Below are positions 1-8,077 of a stretch of DNA of 33,841 bases, one piece after another. Positions within the stretch are counted from its first letter, which is position 1; every line of letters starts with the position of its first letter. Source of the stretch: Planctomycetota bacterium (GTDB lineage Bacteria > Planctomycetota > UBA1135 > UBA2386); contig CANEYR010000040.1 in assembly GCA_947444055.1 (NCBI GenBank), positions 1 through 33,841 of the forward strand, in the 5' to 3' direction. Both the position numbers and the translations under genes were made by a program. The notes beneath the pieces were generated by a model. It saw only the letters and a program-made list of their open reading frames with translations. It was not told the DNA's origin and searched no databases.

Positions 1-13
1 CGAGCGGCAGCGA

Positions 14-1963
14 TCAGAGGCCATAGCCAAGCCAGCTGCCGACTTGGTAGATGGTGACCGCGGCCAGCCAGGCGAGCACGGTCATGTAGACGAACGTGAA
101 CACCGGCCACCGCCACGAGTTGGTCTCGCGACGAATCGCCGCCAAGGTGCCGGCGCACTGGCTGCACAGAGCAAAGAACGCCATCACCGCCAGCGCCACC
201 AAGCCGTTCATCGTCGGCTTGCCGTCCGGCCCCTTGGCCGTGCGCAACTCGGTGGACAGGCGTGTGTCCGGCGCGTCAGCAGAGGCCTCGACATCGCCGA
301 GGCTGTAGAGCGTGCCCAGAGTCGGCACCACCAGTTCGCGCGCGGGGAACGCCGCCAACACGCCAACCGTCATTCGCCAATCGAATCCGGCGGGCGCAAA
401 CAATGGCTGCACAGCGCGGCCGATGCGCGCCAAGAAACTCTGCTCAAGGTAGGTACCGGCTTCGCGCGCATCGAGCCGTGCGCGCTGTTCATCACCTGCC
501 TCACCGGCAGGGACCTGAGCGCGTTGCCCTTCGAAGTCGAGATGGATCGCGGCGGGCCGTGGGAAGTAGCCGAGCGCCCAGACCACGATCGTCGCCACCA
601 AGATCACGGTGCCCGCTGTACGCAGAAAGCCCTTCACGGCGAACCAGGTATGCACCAGCACGAGCCGGAAGCGCGGCCGCTGGTAAGCGGGCAGCTCCAT
701 CATCAGCATCGACTCGCCGCCGCGCAGCACCGTGCGCCGCAGCACGAGCGCCACCAGCACCGCGGTGACGATGCCGAGCGCGTAGAGCAAGAACAGCAAC
801 AGCCCCGCTTGGTGCGGCGGAAAGAACGCCGCCAACAGCACCACGTAAACCGGCAAACGCGCCGAGCACGACATCAGCGGCGCTACGGCGATTGTCGCCA
901 GGCGATCGCGTTCGTCGCCGAGAATGCGACTGGCGACGATGGCCGGGATCGCACATGCGAAGCTGCTGGCCAGCGGCACAAAGCTCTTGCCCGACAACCC
1001 GACCTTGCGCAGCGGCCGATCCAACAGGAACACCGCCCGCGCCATGTAGCCGGTGGCCTCGACGATCGTCACGAACGCAATCAGCAGAGCGATCTGTGGC
1101 ACGAAGACGAGCGAACTGCCGACGCCGTTGACGACGCCGTCGACCAGGAAACTCTGCACGGCACCCGCGGGCACGATCGCCGCGATGCCGCCGCCGACCC
1201 AATCCTGTACCACTTCGATCCACGCGATGAACGGATCGGCGATAGCAAAGACGAGTTGGAACATCGCCAGCACGACCGCGATCAGCACCAAGGGCCCGAG
1301 CCACGGATGCAGCAGCCACCGATCGAGGCGGTCCGTGGTCGACTGCGACACGGTTCGCTTCGACCGCGGCAGCTGCATCGGCAGCTGCATCGGCATCGGC
1401 GTGCTGACGGCCGGCGGCAGCGTCGCCCGCAACGGTTCTGCCACCAGCCGTTCGCGCAGCTCCGCGGTGCCGGTGCCTGTGATGCCATGCACGGCCACCA
1501 ACGGCAAGCCGATCGCTTGCTGCAGCCGCACCACATCGACCGGGAAGCCTTCTTTGGTCGCGACGTCGAGCTTCGTCAACGCGATGACGATCGGCTTCTG
1601 CAGCTGCCGCAGCTGCTGCAAGAACGCCAGTTCGACCGGCAACTTGGCGGCATCGAGCACCACACACAGGAGGTCCGGCGCGCCATCCCCGCGCGCTTGC
1701 AAGACGTCAAGGGCGACCGCTTCATCGCGGCTGTTGGCCTGCAGCGAGGCGATGCCCGGCAGATCGAGCACCCGCAGCAGCGTCGTGTTCACCTGCACCG
1801 AACTCTCGATGCACTCGACCGACGAGCCGGGGAAGTTGACGGGGCGCTGCAAACTGCCCGTCAAGTGCATCAGCAACGAGGTCTTGCCGGCGTTGGCGCG
1901 CCCGACCAGTGCAACGGTGCGAACCGCGGAGGACGGCGAAACCGCCGCAACGGGAGCGGTCAC
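14..1963 (-). CDS. feoB: Ferrous iron transport protein B (FeoB)
   Basis: This is the inner-membrane ferrous-iron permease with a cytosolic GTPase domain, 649 residues from the GTG at 1963. Seen: the G1 P-loop GRANAGKTS (residues 21-29), G2-region NFPGSSVE near 43, G3 DLPG (67-70) and TKLD (130-133) where most relatives have NKxD. A polytopic region follows with the FeoB signatures SCSARLPVY, FPARELVVPTLGTLY and, near the C-terminus, SQCAGTLAAIRRETNSW. The reading frame stays open upstream to 2095, but the GTG at 1963 overlaps the feoA stop as GTGA, which argues for translational coupling and this start. The protein is somewhat shorter than the ~770 residues of the E. coli protein. A 12-bp direct duplication at 1369-1392 encodes MQLPMQLP in the linker before the membrane domain. 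Identification is secure; the start is inferred. Confidence 0.95.
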   Translation of the reverse strand: MTAPVAAVSPSSAVRTVALVGRANAGKTSLLMHLTGSLQRPVNFPGSSVECIESSVQVNTTLLRVLDLPGIASLQANSRDEAVALDVLQARGDGAPDLLCVVLDAAKLPVELAFLQQLRQLQKPIVIALTKLDVATKEGFPVDVVRLQQAIGLPLVAVHGITGTGTAELRERLVAEPLRATLPPAVSTPMPMQLPMQLPRSKRTVSQSTTDRLDRWLLHPWLGPLVLIAVVLAMFQLVFAIADPFIAWIEVVQDWVGGGIAAIVPAGAVQSFLVDGVVNGVGSSLVFVPQIALLIAFVTIVEATGYMARAVFLLDRPLRKVGLSGKSFVPLASSFACAIPAIVASRILGDERDRLATIAVAPLMSCSARLPVYVVLLAAFFPPHQAGLLLFLLYALGIVTAVLVALVLRRTVLRGGESMLMMELPAYQRPRFRLVLVHTWFAVKGFLRTAGTVILVATIVVWALGYFPRPAAIHLDFEGQRAQVPAGEAGDEQRARLDAREAGTYLEQSFLARIGRAVQPLFAPAGFDWRMTVGVLAAFPARELVVPTLGTLYSLGDVEASADAPDTRLSTELRTAKGPDGKPTMNGLVALAVMAFFALCSQCAGTLAAIRRETNSWRWPVFTFVYMTVLAWLAAVTIYQVGSWLGYGL

Positions 1964-2241
1964 GAAGTCGTCTCCACGACGAGAACGCGCGCCGCTTCCG
2001 ACAGCCGCAGTGCGAGGCGAAAGCCATGCACCCGGAACAGCAAGGGGTCGCCGAACGGCGCGTGGGCGATGCGCTCGACGACGGCGCCGACCCACAGGCC
2101 GCTGGCGACGAGGCGCTGCGCCACCGCGTCGTCGCCTTCAATCGTCTGCACGGCATAGCGACGAGCCGCGACGGCGCCAGTAAGGCGCATCGGGGCAAGC
2201 GCCGGCGCTTGTTCGAGTCGGATGGGAAGAACAGGGGTCAT
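1960..2241 (-). CDS. feoA: Ferrous iron transport protein A (FeoA)
   Basis: This is a 93-residue FeoA-type SH3-like protein, the small cytosolic partner of FeoB. The pattern of RRYAVQTIEGDD, then LVASGLWVGAVVERIAHAPFGDPLLFRVHGFRLALR and a short VLVVE end is typical of FeoA beta-barrels. Its stop overlaps the feoB GTG by four bases (GTGA), so the two are almost certainly one transcript. The frame is open to an ATG at 2382, but the ATG at 2241 gives a family-like length; no good ribosome binding site is visible for either. It is divergent from pnp, so 2242-2390 must hold both promoters; I could not recognise a Fur box there. Confidence 0.88.
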   Translation of the reverse strand: MTPVLPIRLEQAPALAPMRLTGAVAARRYAVQTIEGDDAVAQRLVASGLWVGAVVERIAHAPFGDPLLFRVHGFRLALRLSEAARVLVVETTS

Positions 2242-2390
2242 CGAGGCTGGCACTTGTTGCGACTGGATCTCAGTTTGACCAGCATGCCACAGCGCTGCCC
2301 GAGATGGAAGGGTGCCGAGTGCGCAGACCCGCCCGCCGTCGTTCGCAGCTCGCAGTTGCGATGGCTGCGGCAATGCCGACACTGCTGCGC

Positions 2391-4478
2391 ATGCAGCCCA
2401 TCGCCCACCGCACCACGGTTCGCATCGCCGGCACCGACCTGCTGTTCGAAACCGGCCGTATCGCCCGCCAGGCCCACGGCGCCGTGCTCGCCAGTTGCGG
2501 CGACAACGTCGTGTTGGCGACCGTGACGGCGGCGACCGCCGCCAAGGCCGGCCAAGACTTCTTTCCGTTGACCGTCGAATACCGCGAGAAGTACGCGGGT
2601 GCTGGCCGCATTCCAGGTGGCTTTGGTCGCCGTGAAGGGCGCATCACCGATCACGAAGTGCTGGTCAGTCGCCTGATTGACCGCACCATCCGTTCGCTGT
2701 TTCCCGAGGACTTCAAGAACGAGGTGCAAGTGCAGGTGCAGGTGTTCAGCGCCGAACCGACCAGCGACCTCGAAAGCCTCGCGATCCTCGCCGCCTGTGC
2801 CGCGCTGCATATCAGCCCGGTGCCCGCCAAGGGTCCCGCCGGCGGTTTGCGCATCCAGCGCGTGCATGGCCAATGGCTGGCGTTCGCCGGCAAGGCAAAG
2901 AGCGAAGTGGCGGACCTTGTGTTCTCGGTCGGCGTCGGCCCCGACGGGCTGGTGATGCTCGAAGGCGAAGCGAACGAGATCAGCGAAGCCGATGCCGTCG
3001 CCGCCATCGCGACGGCGACCGAATGGATTGCCCGCTGCCACCAAGCGTTCACCGACCTGCGCGAACTCGCCGGGCAAGCCAAGTGGCCAGTGCCGCCGCC
3101 GCCCGTACTGCCCGAACTGCCAACCCTGACGCGGGCCGCCCTGCAGACGGCGTTGACGACCGTCGCCAAGGCCGAACGGCGCGCCGGCATCGCCGCGGCG
3201 GAAACGGCGTGGGTGACTACGCTGCCGAGCGACCAGCAGGCTGCCGCCAAGGCCGCCTACAGCAATGCGGTGTGGAGCGAGACGCGCGAACTCTCGCTGG
3301 CCCACGGCCGCCGCCTCGACGGCCGCACGACGACGCAGATCCGTCCGATCTGGAGCGAAGTCGGACTGCTGCCGCGCGCCCATGGCTCGGCCCTGTTCAC
3401 GCGCGGCGAGACGCAGGCGATCGTCACGTGCACGCTCGGCAGCCCCGACGATGCGCTGCGCATCGATAGCATCGCTGCGCGCGGCGAAACCGAACCGTTC
3501 CTGCTGCACTACAATTTCCCGCCGTACTCGGTCGGCGAGATCCGGCCCTTGCGTGGCCCCGGGCGGCGCGAAATCGGCCACGGCTCGCTGGCGCGGCGCG
3601 GTCTGTTGCCGCTGCTGCCGGCGCGGACGGCGTTCCCTTACACGATCCGCATCGAATCGGAGATCACCGAGAGCAATGGCAGTTCGTCGATGGCGACGGT
3701 GTGCGGCGGCACCATGGCGATGCTGCACGCCGGCGTGCCGCTGCCGCGCTCCGTGGCCGGCATCGCGATGGGTTTGATTTCCGATGGCCAACGGCACGCC
3801 GTGCTCAGCGACATCCTTGGCGACGAAGACCATCTCGGTGACATGGACTTCAAGGTCGTCGGCACCGAGGTCGGCATCACCGCGATCCAACTCGACAACA
3901 AGCTCGGCGGCCTGCCGGACGCAGTGTTGGCGCAAGCCCTCGCGCAGGCGCGCGATGGTCGACGGCACATTCTCGCCGAGATGCAAAAGACGATCGCCGC
4001 ACCGGCCACCCCATCGCGGTTCGTGCCGCAAGCGATGCGCTTGTCGATCCTGCCAGACGCCATCGGCGCGCTGATCGGCGCGCGCGGCGCCAACATCAAA
4101 GCGATCACTGAGAGTTCGGGCGCGCGCGTCAGCGTCGACGACCAGGGCGAAGTGCTGATCTACGCGACCGACCAGAACAGCGCGCAGCGGGCCCGCACCA
4201 TGGTGCTGCGTGCGGCCGGCGTGCTCAAAGTCGGACGCTGCTACCGCGGCACCGTCACCGGCGTGAAGGAGTTCGGCGCCTTCGTCAAGATCAACGCCGT
4301 CAACGAAGGGCTGGTGCCAATCGAGGAACTCGACCGGGCGCCGGTGCGGCATCCAGGCGACATTGCACGCGAAGGCGAAGAGATGATCGTGGCCGTGCTC
4401 GGTGCCGATGACCGCGGCCGCTTGCGGCTATCGCGGCGCCAGGCACTTGGTGTCGATGAGGCGCAGATCGAGTTTTGA
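2391..4478 (+). CDS. pnp: Polyribonucleotide nucleotidyltransferase (PNPase)
   Basis: PNPase is a 3'-to-5' phosphorolytic exoribonuclease of RNA decay. From the ATG at 2391 it has 695 residues with the full family architecture: a first RNase PH domain (about 1-230, with LVSRLIDRTIRSLFPEDF at 91-108), a helical linker, a second RNase PH domain (about 300-530, with GRRLDGRTTTQIRP, RGETQAIVT, YNFPPYSVGE and the catalytic GDMDFKVVGTEVG at 483-495), a KH domain with the GARG loop (563-566) and a C-terminal S1 domain (614-683, VGRCYRGTVTGVKEFGAFVKI). The frame is open to an ATG at 2304 and has ATGs at 2361 and 2373. I prefer 2391 because its N-terminus aligns in length with E. coli PNPase, but no clear Shine-Dalgarno decides it. 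All expected catalytic motifs look intact. Confidence 0.95.
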   Translation: MQPIAHRTTVRIAGTDLLFETGRIARQAHGAVLASCGDNVVLATVTAATAAKAGQDFFPLTVEYREKYAGAGRIPGGFGRREGRITDHEVLVSRLIDRTIRSLFPEDFKNEVQVQVQVFSAEPTSDLESLAILAACAALHISPVPAKGPAGGLRIQRVHGQWLAFAGKAKSEVADLVFSVGVGPDGLVMLEGEANEISEADAVAAIATATEWIARCHQAFTDLRELAGQAKWPVPPPPVLPELPTLTRAALQTALTTVAKAERRAGIAAAETAWVTTLPSDQQAAAKAAYSNAVWSETRELSLAHGRRLDGRTTTQIRPIWSEVGLLPRAHGSALFTRGETQAIVTCTLGSPDDALRIDSIAARGETEPFLLHYNFPPYSVGEIRPLRGPGRREIGHGSLARRGLLPLLPARTAFPYTIRIESEITESNGSSSMATVCGGTMAMLHAGVPLPRSVAGIAMGLISDGQRHAVLSDILGDEDHLGDMDFKVVGTEVGITAIQLDNKLGGLPDAVLAQALAQARDGRRHILAEMQKTIAAPATPSRFVPQAMRLSILPDAIGALIGARGANIKAITESSGARVSVDDQGEVLIYATDQNSAQRARTMVLRAAGVLKVGRCYRGTVTGVKEFGAFVKINAVNEGLVPIEELDRAPVRHPGDIAREGEEMIVAVLGADDRGRLRLSRRQALGVDEAQIEF

Positions 4479-4497
4479 CGGCGGCGGCAATCGCCGT
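4478..4497. terminator. Short stem-loop between convergent genes pnp and DUF2058-like
   Basis: ACGGCG (4478-4483) and CGCCGT (4492-4497) form a perfect 6-bp stem with an 8-nt loop, filling the 19-bp gap between the convergent stops. There is no T-run on the plus side, and only AAAACT on the minus strand beyond the stem, so it is not a classical intrinsic terminator. Its position makes a bidirectional 3'-end hairpin plausible. Confidence 0.35.
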
Positions 4498-4992
4498 TCA
4501 CGCCCAAACACTGCGCGGCGCGAACACCACCGCTTCGGGCACGACGCGGGCCACGCGCTTCGTCGCTTCGGCGCCGAGCAAGCGATAGGTGTGCGTGCCG
4601 GGCGATCCGTGGCGAACGATGCACAGTTGTCCCGCGCGCACTTCTTGCGCTTCACGCGGCCCCAACTCGAGCCAAGGCAGCAACCCGTCCTCGGCCTCGA
4701 AATAAAACTTCACCGTGCCGCCGCCCGCCTTCTTCGCATCGGCGAGCAACGCGCGCACCGCCGCCAACTCCTCTCGCTGCTTGCTCTGCCGGAGAATCGC
4801 CTCTTGCTCGCTGCGGGTACGCTCGCGGTCTTTGGTGGTCAGCTGTTCGAGATCTTGCTGGCGCGCGGCGGCTTCCTTCTCAAGGGTGTCGCGTCCCTTC
4901 TCGGTGCGTTCGACCCGCGATTCGTGCGCGAGGCGACGGGAGTCCTTGTCGGAGAGCAGATTCGCCTTCTTGAACTGATCGCGCAAGCTCAT
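4498..4992 (-). CDS. DUF2058 (YaiL-like) protein
   Basis: This is a 164-residue cytosolic protein. The N-terminus MSLRDQFKKANLLSDKDSRR, the long charged helix rich in E, K, R and Q (about 20-90) and the C-terminal half with FYFEAEDGLLPWLEL, RAGQLCIVRHG and HTYRLLG match the layout of the DUF2058/YaiL family, which is best known from gammaproteobacteria and has no settled function. The middle segment should form a coiled coil. It is convergent with pnp and lies 44 bp downstream of the PilZ gene on the same strand. The family call rests on remembered motif patterns, not on an alignment. Confidence 0.72.
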   Translation of the reverse strand: MSLRDQFKKANLLSDKDSRRLAHESRVERTEKGRDTLEKEAAARQQDLEQLTTKDRERTRSEQEAILRQSKQREELAAVRALLADAKKAGGGTVKFYFEAEDGLLPWLELGPREAQEVRAGQLCIVRHGSPGTHTYRLLGAEATKRVARVVPEAVVFAPRSVWA

Positions 4993-5036
4993 TGGCGCAG
5001 CGTAGTCGGCTCGCCCGCCCGCGGTCCAGCCGCGGT

Positions 5037-5330
5037 TCAGTTGGTGGGCACGAGGGCTGGGTGCGCTTCATCAAAGCGAACGGCGATGCCGATGCGCCCG
5101 TCCCCCATCGACTCCAGCCGCACCAGCTGGCCGCGCACGTCACCGCGACCGGCGATGTGCACGGTCACCGGCAGCGACGCATCGGCGGTGAAGAACACGC
5201 CCTGCACAGAGAGGTTCTGGCCCGAACCCGCGATGGCGCCCGCAGCGAAGGCGATGGTGACCTCGCTTTCGATGTCGACACGCGGTGCCACCCGCCCCTC
5301 GATGCCTGCCTTCGCTTTGCGTTCGTCCAT
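5037..5330 (-). CDS. Small PilZ-domain protein
   Basis: This is a 97-residue, single-domain PilZ protein, a candidate cyclic-di-GMP receptor. The two binding motifs are visible: RVAPR (residues 13-17; RxxxR) and NLSVQG (39-44; D/NxSxxG), followed by a short beta barrel. The frame is open far upstream to 6635, but the ATG at 5330 is preceded by GGAG with 7-nt spacing and gives the normal PilZ layout, so the longer frame is rejected. It is divergent from the methyltransferase gene, with 77 bp between the starts. What it controls cannot be read from the sequence. Confidence 0.85.
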   Translation of the reverse strand: MDERKAKAGIEGRVAPRVDIESEVTIAFAAGAIAGSGQNLSVQGVFFTADASLPVTVHIAGRGDVRGQLVRLESMGDGRIGIAVRFDEAHPALVPTN

Positions 5331-5407
5331 GCGTTGCTCCGGTCGGTGGCATCGGCCAGCGCCGCCACACGACTGAACCTGAGACAGCGCCCGGCTATGG
5401 TGCGCAC

Positions 5408-6025
5408 GTGCCCGAGACGCCGTACGAACGTGAAGTCGGCTACGCGCTGCGCTACCGCGACCGCCGCTTTTGTGAAGGCACTGGCGCCACCACCGACCAG
5501 GCCGAACGCGAGGCCCTGCGCGCGCTGCTGCGAACTTGTGGGCCTGTCGACGGTCCCTGGCTCGACGCCCCGGCAGGCGCTGGCCGCATGTCCAACGAGT
5601 TGCCGGGACCCGTGGTGCAACTCGATCGCGATGCAACCATGCTGGTCGCCGCTGGACCGCAGCATGCACGCGCCTGCGGCAGTGCCCACGCCCTGCCGTT
5701 CGCCGATGGCGTCTTTGCCGGCGCCTTGTGCCATCGCCTACTGCAGCACATTCCAACACCTGTCGAGAGAATCGACATCCTGCGCGAACTGGCGCGCGTC
5801 TGCCGCGGGCCGATCGTCGTGTCGTTCTTCGATGCGCGCAGTTTGCAACATGTGCGGCGAGTGGTGCGACGCTGGTTTGGCAAGAAGCGTTCGGGGCGCA
5901 GTGCCGTCTCGCGCGCGGCGTTCCTCGCCGAGTGTCGCGCAGCGGGTCTTGAACCCACCGCCGTGCGCGCGCTGCGCCGCTTCGTCGCGGAGCAAACGCT
6001 GGTCCTGTGCCGACGAGCGACGTGA
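5408..6025 (+). CDS. Class I SAM-dependent methyltransferase
   Basis: This is a 205-residue protein from a GTG at 5408. The SAM-binding motif I is LDAPAGAGRMS (52-62), followed by an acidic motif II region (VVQLDRD), motif III-like ALPFADGVFAGALCHRLLQHI (95-115) and a SFFD segment after VCRGPIVV. This is the Methyltransf_11 pattern of small-molecule methyltransferases. The substrate cannot be inferred. An upstream ATG at 5285 would overlap the divergent PilZ gene, so the GTG, which sits just before the first family-like residues, is preferred. The response-regulator gene follows on the same strand after about 70 bp. Confidence 0.8.
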   Translation: MPETPYEREVGYALRYRDRRFCEGTGATTDQAEREALRALLRTCGPVDGPWLDAPAGAGRMSNELPGPVVQLDRDATMLVAAGPQHARACGSAHALPFADGVFAGALCHRLLQHIPTPVERIDILRELARVCRGPIVVSFFDARSLQHVRRVVRRWFGKKRSGRSAVSRAAFLAECRAAGLEPTAVRALRRFVAEQTLVLCRRAT

Positions 6026-6097
6026 CCCTCGCGGCAATCGACTCATCTGTTGTGGCCATGGCGCCGATACGTCGGCTGTTGGATGGAGAGCCCAACA

Positions 6098-6550
6098 ATG
6101 CCCACACAAACCCTGCCCCCGGCCAAGGTCGCCTTGGGCGACCCCGAACGAATCCCCCAGCCGACCAAGACGCAACGCAGCACGCGAGTGTTGCTGGTCG
6201 AAGACGAGCCGCTGACCGCCGAAGTGTTCGCGCGAGCGCTCGCTCGCGATGGCCACGTGGTCGATGTCGCCAGAGACGGCCTACAGGCGCTGCGCCGACT
6301 GCGTGAACACACGCCGAGCCTCGTCGTTCTCGACATGAGCCTGCCGACGTTGTCCGGCGCCGATGTCGTGCGCGACCTTCGCCGCGCTGGCCATCTCGAT
6401 CTGCCGATCGTCGTGGTGTCGGGCAGCGACCGTCGCCAGACCAACTTGACCGCGGCCGAATTGTGGCCCGGTGCATGGTTGGTGAAGCCGGTGAAGCCAC
6501 GCGACTTGGTGGCGTTGGTACGCGAGTTGGTGCGCGACCGCGAACTCTGA
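6098..6550 (+). CDS. Single-domain response regulator (receiver domain)
   Basis: This is a 150-residue protein with a ~28-residue Pro/Thr-rich N-terminal tail and one CheY-like receiver domain. The conserved residues are all present: acidic pair E35-D36 (VLLVEDEP), phospho-acceptor D79 (VVLDMSLP), S108 (VVVSGSD) and K130 (LVKPVKP). No output domain follows, so it acts by protein interaction in a phosphorelay or motility/PilZ-type pathway. The ATG at 6098 has GGAGAG about 7 nt upstream; an in-frame ATG at 6083 lacks this. No histidine kinase is encoded in the window. It is convergent with the next gene, with a 15-bp gap. Confidence 0.9.
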   Translation: MPTQTLPPAKVALGDPERIPQPTKTQRSTRVLLVEDEPLTAEVFARALARDGHVVDVARDGLQALRRLREHTPSLVVLDMSLPTLSGADVVRDLRRAGHLDLPIVVVSGSDRRQTNLTAAELWPGAWLVKPVKPRDLVALVRELVRDREL

Positions 6551-6565
6551 ACGCCCGCCTTCGCG

Positions 6566-8077
6566 TCAGTCGCCGAACAACGAATGCGCAAACCGCGCGA
6601 CGTCGGTGGCGAGCAGCGACAGACCAAACGGCCACGCCGGCCGCTTGTCACTCAACCACCGCACGTCCCCGCGCCAGGTGCCCGCAGTTTGCTGGGCGCC
6701 GACAAAGTCGATCACGCTCTGCAGCGATTCTTCGCCCATGCCCGCCAAGGCATTGACGCGCACCGGCAACGCCCCGTTCTCGATCAAGGCGGCAGCTGGC
6801 ATGGCGCCGGCACCCACGCACACGAGGCCGCTGAGCTGTGGCCGAAACTCCTGCATGCGCAGGCCGACGATCGCCGCCGCTTCGCGTTCACAGACCAGCA
6901 GCGGCTTGCGATTGCCGGTCGCGACGAATTGGCTCAGCAATGGCAACGCCTCACGCAAGGCACCGGCGAAGTCGACACCCAGTCCGGGCGATTCCACGAA
7001 CACCACGTGCCAACGTTCTCGCCGACCGAACTCCGCCAGTTCATGCGCCAGCCAAAGCGGATCGCGCGTCGCCGGGGCGGACGGCCGGTTGACGGTCGTG
7101 TCGTAGGTCGGCGTGCCGCTGACGAACACCACCAACGGCCTCGGTTCGTCACCGCTGGCCCGGCGCAACCTGCACCACAGCGGCGCGCGCCCGACTGGCA
7201 GCGCCAGCGAGACGTCGCCGGACAGGCCTGCCGACGCGGCCCGTTTTTGCTCGAGGTTTGCCAACACTTGCTCAAGACGCTGCAAGTCCTGCACGGCATC
7301 GCTCGCGACGGCAAAGGCTTCCCCGTGAAACGCCCGCACCACTTGCCCGGCGGCACCATCGCAATAGGCGCGGTCATTCGCCGACAAGCCTGGCGCCAGT
7401 TCGATCGCGCGCTGCAACGCGGCTTCGGTGCGCGCCTGGTAGCCACGCAGAATGTGGAACGCCCACGTGCGGTCTGGGTCGTGCTCGCGCGGTGGTTTGC
7501 CGTCGATCCACGTCCGCACGGTCATGGCGTAGGCGCCATCAGGCAGTGCGGCGGTCTGCACCATCGCAGTCGGCAGCGCCATGCGCACGTCGCGCTCGCT
7601 GCACAGCGTCGTGATGGTGTGCGCCCAAACCGTCTGCCCAAGCGCGTTCTTGGCGAGCAGCTCGAACGTCAGGTCTCCCGGAAAGGGCACCGCGAAGGGC
7701 ACGAACACCGACACGTTCGTCGTGCGGCAGGCTTCGTTCTTGCCGTCGGGATCGCAGACCTCGGGCAACACGTAGGCGCTGATGGCCGATCGCAACACGA
7801 AGGCTGCGTCCGCTTCAACCCCGCGCAAGTGCGCCAACGCCTTGGCCACCGGCGTGAACGGGATGCCCGCATCCGGCTCGCGCAACAGGGTCGCAATGCG
7901 AGCGTGGGTGGCGTCGTCGCGGCCGGCCAACGCCTGTCGCACTTCGTCGCGGCGAGCTTCGAGGTGCAGGTACCCCCAGCGCTCGCGGTAGGCGGGCCCC
8001 TGGCCCGAAGTCGCGGCGCCGAAGACGGCGCCAGCCAGCATCAACGACCAGGCGGTGCGTAGTGTTCTTTCACCCAT
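6566..8077 (-). CDS. Exported protein with alpha/beta-hydrolase-like C-terminal half
   Basis: This is a 503-residue protein with a signal peptide (basic MGERTLRTAW, hydrophobic SLMLAGAVFGAA, probable cleavage near TSGQG). The N-terminal half (about 30-270) is helical with a beta-rich insert and is not recognised. The C-terminal half (about 300-500) has strands and turns reminiscent of an alpha/beta hydrolase: PLVVFVSGTPTYDTT, HVVFVESPGLGVDF, PLLVCEREAAAIVGL, SGLVCVGAGAM. At the nucleophile-elbow position it reads VCEREA instead of GxSxG, so a normal serine hydrolase triad is not evident. The start at 8077 overlaps the upstream gene's 3' end by 37 bp, which suggests coupling. The function is unknown. 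Confidence 0.72.
   Translation of the reverse strand: MGERTLRTAWSLMLAGAVFGAATSGQGPAYRERWGYLHLEARRDEVRQALAGRDDATHARIATLLREPDAGIPFTPVAKALAHLRGVEADAAFVLRSAISAYVLPEVCDPDGKNEACRTTNVSVFVPFAVPFPGDLTFELLAKNALGQTVWAHTITTLCSERDVRMALPTAMVQTAALPDGAYAMTVRTWIDGKPPREHDPDRTWAFHILRGYQARTEAALQRAIELAPGLSANDRAYCDGAAGQVVRAFHGEAFAVASDAVQDLQRLEQVLANLEQKRAASAGLSGDVSLALPVGRAPLWCRLRRASGDEPRPLVVFVSGTPTYDTTVNRPSAPATRDPLWLAHELAEFGRRERWHVVFVESPGLGVDFAGALREALPLLSQFVATGNRKPLLVCEREAAAIVGLRMQEFRPQLSGLVCVGAGAMPAAALIENGALPVRVNALAGMGEESLQSVIDFVGAQQTAGTWRGDVRWLSDKRPAWPFGLSLLATDVARFAHSLFGD

Noticed and set aside
44..2158. 704-residue plus-strand reading frame opposite feoAB
   Set aside because: It is antisense to two clear genes, with His/Arg/Gln-rich composition typical of a shadow frame in GC-rich DNA.
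2238..4352. 704-residue minus-strand frame opposite pnp
   Set aside because: PNPase motifs on the plus strand are complete; the antisense product has no domain and is compositionally abnormal.
5037..6635. 532-residue minus-strand frame ending in the PilZ domain
   Set aside because: The extra N-terminus is antisense to the methyltransferase and response regulator; an ATG with a GGAG site at 5330 gives a normal PilZ protein.
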